Shown in pieces: positions 60,091 through 64,000 of a stretch of DNA of 64,000 nucleotides; within the stretch, counting starts at the first letter, position 1, and each line of letters starts with the position of its first letter. The position numbers and the translations under genes are program-made. The notes below the pieces were generated by a model. It ran no database searches and was not told where the DNA came from. It saw only the letters and a list, made by a program, of their open reading frames with translations. The stretch comes from Spinellus fusiger (taxonomy: Eukaryota > Mucoromycota > Mucoromycetes > Mucorales > Phycomycetaceae). The stretch lies in contig JALLLS010000103.1 in NCBI GenBank assembly GCA_025094145.1, positions 44,154 to 108,153 of the forward strand. Reading direction: 5' to 3'.

Positions 60091-61384
60091 CAATGGCATC
60101 CCTCACACTTGCCATTCATCCTTAGAAGTCTTTCTGGAAGTGTATTCATTGGAAATTGAGTACAACAACTCATTTATAATTAATATAAAAACACCAACAA
60201 TTTTATATGAAATTACTAAACGAAATCAAAGTGCATGAAACGTGAACACGACTTTATTTTTGGATCAAGCGACTTATTTTTGGACAGCAAGTTTCTTGGA
60301 CGACATCAAATTACAAAAGCTGCGACTATTTTTATTTTATTATTTAAAAAAAAGTATATTAATATATATAAAAGTTAGCAGTTAGCAAATCGTAAAAAAT
60401 AACTAAATAAAATAAAATAAAATAAAAAAAAAAGCCACACAATGATTAGTTTGGGATAAAGTATCTATGATGAGCCGTAGCTTATTTGATGCAGTGGATA
60501 GATCTTTTAGAGATAGTAAGAAAGTGTAATAGCATGTATCGGAATGTGTGCCTTTTAATGGTAAAGTTGTTATATTTGGTGGTTAATTCATCCAAGTTCT
60601 TCTATTTGTATTAATCATTAGAGTAAAACAGAAGTATAAAAGAATGACAAACAAGTTGAATAGAAAAGAGCAGAGTGAATCGTACGTTAACTAACCAAAT
60701 ACCTCTAGACCCAAGAAGCTATTGAAGACACCGTCCTACGAATGAATGATAAATAGTAGCTGGCACTATTCAGTGTTATTAAAGGCTTTTTCTTTCTTTA
60801 TTATTATTATTATTATTATTATTATCTATTTCTCTAGACCAGAAATGCTACACAGTCAACAAGACATTAATAAAGTAAAAAAAAAAAGATATAGCATGCC
60901 TGTAGAAGCAAGCTAAGATTCTTACATGTATTTGATTTTATTAGAAAACTATAACAAGTTCTTCAGGTGTACATCCTACCAGAAGAATGATAACCAAGAC
61001 ACCTTTATGTGATACTGGTTAGAAGTCTGAATAGTCACCCGTTTTGCAAGTCCTGGTCCACAATAGCAATAATAGAGTCTCTTATACTTATATATTCTCC
61101 AAGTATATATTAATCCATTCACGCTAAAGTGAAAGATGGCTGCTAATATACATCTTATATCAATAGTATTAAGTACCAACTTGAAGATTATCTCAGAGGG
61201 AGAATAATACCCATCCACAGCACTCCTTTAGATATCACACACACACACACAAACACACATAAAGACTCTAATGATACTACTAGAACCAATACAAATACAA
61301 GTTTACTGGTTCATTCTTGTCTTTATCCTTTTTAGATATCGCTGGAGCCTTGTTTGAATAACTGACAGAAACTCATGCTACAGA
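60091..61384 (-). repeat. Right arm of the large inverted repeat
   Basis: Reverse-complement partner of 54652-55930. It carries the same 80-codon frame (61218-60976) and the same LINE ORF1 first exon, in which a base missing near 60150 changes the frame (PERLLRMNG instead of PERPSEDEW). It has an extra copy of a TTATTTTTGGA-containing segment near 60252-60283. Confidence 0.9.
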
Positions 61385-62081
61385 CAAATTATTTAGAAAT
61401 ATTCGCGATCATCTAATCATAATTTATAAATGGTTCAACTCATTTTTATCCTTGTCTAATTTTAGAGTAAAAGCTTGAAGAAACCTTGCCCGATTTACAG
61501 CAAAATAAATATAAAACTTAGTTAATGTGAGTCAAAGTCAAAATGTTAGCACTCTCATTAGCACTATGCAGACTTGAAAATAATAAATAGAATTGTTTAA
61601 GCATCAAGCCTTGTATGTTTTATGATAAAAAAAAATAGTGTTTATATATATATTAGGAATTACATCAGAAATATAGGTTATATCCTGGCTATAAATCATT
61701 AGACGAGTTACTTATAAAATAATAATATCGGAGGATCTCCATTGAAGCGATGATGTTCTCTCTCTAATATAAACAGCCAATAGCATGAATTGAAAAGTAC
61801 TGCAAAGTATTATTATTGGTTGAGTAAGCAGCACACGCAACTGCCATCGGAGAAACTATTGATCGTGTAACCGTTTGCCAGCCTTTCAGTAGAAGACACA
61901 TTGGCCACGTTGTGTAGTGGAGTCAGTTGATTTGATTGAGCTTTTGGGCTTCCTATACTTGTTTTGCCCCTTTGCACATATTTTAGACAGATGGTTTAAA
62001 TATTATTTCTTTTCTTCTGGAACATATTATTATTCGTCATAGTGTATTGGCTTCTTACTGTCTTTAAGATACTTCAGAAAC
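61385..62081. promoter_or_regulatory. Upstream region of the bHLH gene
   Basis: About 700 bp between the inverted-repeat arm and the start codon; becomes less AT-rich after 61830. No motif is certain. Confidence 0.3.
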
Positions 62082-64000
62082 ATGTCAGACTTCCATCTCA
62101 GCATTGGTGATATAAACATGTTAAAGCTCCAGTCTTCCGGACAATCTTCCAATGGACCTCTAATCCAAACAGGCCAAATAATAGAGACAAATGGCTATGG
62201 TCATTTCTCCGGAGATACCAGTCCTATTATTCCTACCTCACAAGCTACAACAGTATTCGATTTTGCAACTTTTCTCTCACCTTACAACTCAACAATGGCA
62301 ACACCCAAAGAAAGCATTATGCCTACTGATGGTATGTCTCCTTTCAATACAAACCTCCACAGGTCTTCTATTTCCTACCAACAAGAGTTTAAAGACCAGG
62401 ATGTAAGTTGTATTCATAAATGCGTAAGATATTAATATTCTTAGGATATGTTCACACCCCTGGTGTCACCTGCTATGAAACCTTCGTACAGCTATCCATT
62501 ACCACCAAAACACCTACCCAATTCACCATTTAGTTCAGATATCAACTTCTCACCTCTTACATCACCTGCTATTATGCCACAAATAGACGGACAGACTAAA
62601 AGACACAAGTCTTGTGAAAATCCATCTTTTAACCATTCTTTTCCCAACACATTCAACAATGTATCTTCAGCTCAAATATATGAGCAATACGAACAATTGG
62701 AACAAACCAAAAGATTGATCAATCTCAAACTATCTGAACTCAAAAGTCAAAATAACAATCAACAAAGTAATGATGGAAATGTCCGACAAGAAATACCAAA
62801 ATTTTCTTCTGATCATGGACATTTATATTCTAATACTTCTAATTCAACACAAGGTACAGAGGCTCCATTATTTTGATATATCATCTTTTGCGATGAAAAA
62901 GTAATTGATAATTCCACTGAACAAGTGACTACTCAATAGATTCAGTGACAACATTTACTCATCTCTTCTTTTGTTTGATAAATAGTCTCCAATTCTTCTG
63001 AATATCTTATCAATAATGTACACAATTTCCCAAAGAGTATGCCACATATACACTCAACTAGACTTCAACCTGTCACCCCAGCCTCAATAATGAACATGAA
63101 GATATCGACATCACAAGAAAACATGACAAAAAAGCCTTATATTCATTCCTCAACATTTTTATCTCCTTTCTCTTCATCTTCCGACGCCCTATCACTGCAC
63201 GACTTTATGACATCTAGCACCATGAACACGCCTACTCCTTCTTTATCTTTTCCTGATTCACAAAAAAACAACAGTCCTTTAAATCCTCAACGTTCTTCTA
63301 ATTCTACCTCGTCTTCATCTTCATCTTCCCCACCAACTCACAGATAAATCCAAAACCCAATCAACGTATAAAGTCCATGGGAATCTCCAGTCGAGATTCA
63401 AAAAAAAATAGAGAAGTTAGAGCCATGCCTTTGTTGAAAAAACAACGCCATGAAGCTTCTCCCACAAACACAGATAAACCCCTCATAGCTCCCTCTCCAA
63501 GAGCGCTCAAGCCTCTTCTAAGTCCTATTATCTCTACTGGTTCAGAGACCAACCCTGTTCGGTTAAATGCAGAGCGTATTTTAGCAACACGATCCAACTA
63601 CCAGAACCTCATGGAGGGAAAAGCTGCAGCCTTGGGTATTGATTTCCAACCCCACATTAAAAGTGGAATTGAAGTACGTCGAACAGCCCACAAAGCAGCT
63701 GAGCAAAAACGCCGAGATTCGCTTAAAGAATGGTTTGAACGTTTGCGTCAAGAAGTAGAGGATGGCTATGTTAAGAAGAACATTAAATTAGCCTCTATGG
63801 TTCGTCAGGAACAAGAAAAAGAGGCCAGAGAAGATATATCCGAAGACCTATCAGAAAACAGTAAAACAAAGAACGGTCATACCAGTGAATCCAATCTCAT
63901 GGAAGACATAGAAGAAGTGGGTGATATGCTTAAGCCGCTTTCTAAGGTGTTGTTATTACGCTATGCTTATGAGTACATTTCAACCCTCAAAGACACTGTT
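62082..64000 (+). CDS. bHLH transcription factor (3' end outside the window)
   Basis: Exons 62082-62402, 62445-62853 and 62986-about 63300, then an open frame to the window end. The first 400 residues are disordered and rich in Ser, Pro, Asn and Thr, with repeated short FxPLxSPA-type motifs (MFTPLVSPAMKP, NFSPLTSPAIMP). The basic region and helix 1 read RRTAHKAAEQKRRDSLKEWF; the H, E and R positions (H-x3-E-x3-R) fit E-box binding. Helix 2 is PLSKVLLLRYAYEYISTL. The loop between the helices is about 60 residues, far longer than usual, and acidic. The frame changes near 63300-63385: no strong GT donor is seen there, so either a weak-donor intron (GTCTTC at 63310 to AG at 63390) or a base error in the TCTTCA repeat is involved. 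Confidence 0.8.

Noticed and set aside
1..64000. CRISPR arrays, bacterial operons, tRNA or rRNA genes
   Set aside because: None seen; the window is intron-rich eukaryotic DNA, and no cloverleaf with A/B boxes was recognised by eye.

Overview
This is a eukaryotic nuclear window, most likely from an early-diverging fungus (Mucoromycota, possibly Mucorales). Genes carry many short introns (about 40-150 bp, GT-AG with one apparent GC-AG), spacers are AT-rich and full of microsatellites, and coding exons are interrupted but clean. Fungal-type proteins (Cox9, mL41, an Ssh4-like SPRY protein, OPT and ABCC transporters) sit beside proteins usually discussed in animals (Integrator subunit 5-like, Gdown1/POLR2M-like, LRRC42-like, ZCCHC9-like). 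I saw no tRNA, rRNA, CRISPR array or bacterial feature. The species assignment is inference.

Layout. 1-2.4 kb: AT-rich spacer with a Tc1-type transposase relic and the first copy (L) of a dispersed repeat. 2.4-16.6 kb: a gene-expression block: INTS5-like (+), mitochondrial ribosomal mL41 (+), ZCCHC9-like with a one-base frameshift (+), Gdown1-like (-), and a very long coiled-coil TPR/MLP nuclear-basket protein (-). 17.3-24.6 kb: a DUF4050/Gag1-like protein (+), mitochondrial uS10 (-) divergent from an OPT transporter (+) with two tandem 15-nt microexons, and an LRRC42-like protein (-). 24.7-34.3 kb: repeat copies M and R (with a near-identical part of about 1.1 kb) bracketing uS9, 14-3-3 and a small secreted protein. 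34.8-41.0 kb: an ABCC-type transporter whose nucleotide-binding domains have lost most catalytic motifs. 41.3-50.8 kb: Cox9, a single-pass membrane protein, a small mitochondrial membrane protein, Mtg2/Obg GTPase, an Ssh4-like SPRY protein and a two-TM protein of unknown function. 50.8-62 kb: gene-poor, with an inverted repeat of about 1.28 kb per arm flanking an L1-like LINE relic and other decayed ORFs. 62.1-64 kb: the 5' part of a bHLH transcription factor that runs off the window.

Functionally the block at 2.4-16.6 kb is dominated by RNA polymerase II/RNA and nuclear-pore functions, and five loci serve mitochondria (mL41, uS10m, Cox9, Mtg2 and the small membrane protein). The best candidates for something new are the catalytically degenerate ABCC protein, the two animal-type Pol II regulators in a fungus, and the repeat family whose three copies all end 280-490 bp upstream of a plus-strand start codon. 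Exon boundaries were derived by hand from splice motifs and homology; those with exact coordinates were checked for phase.
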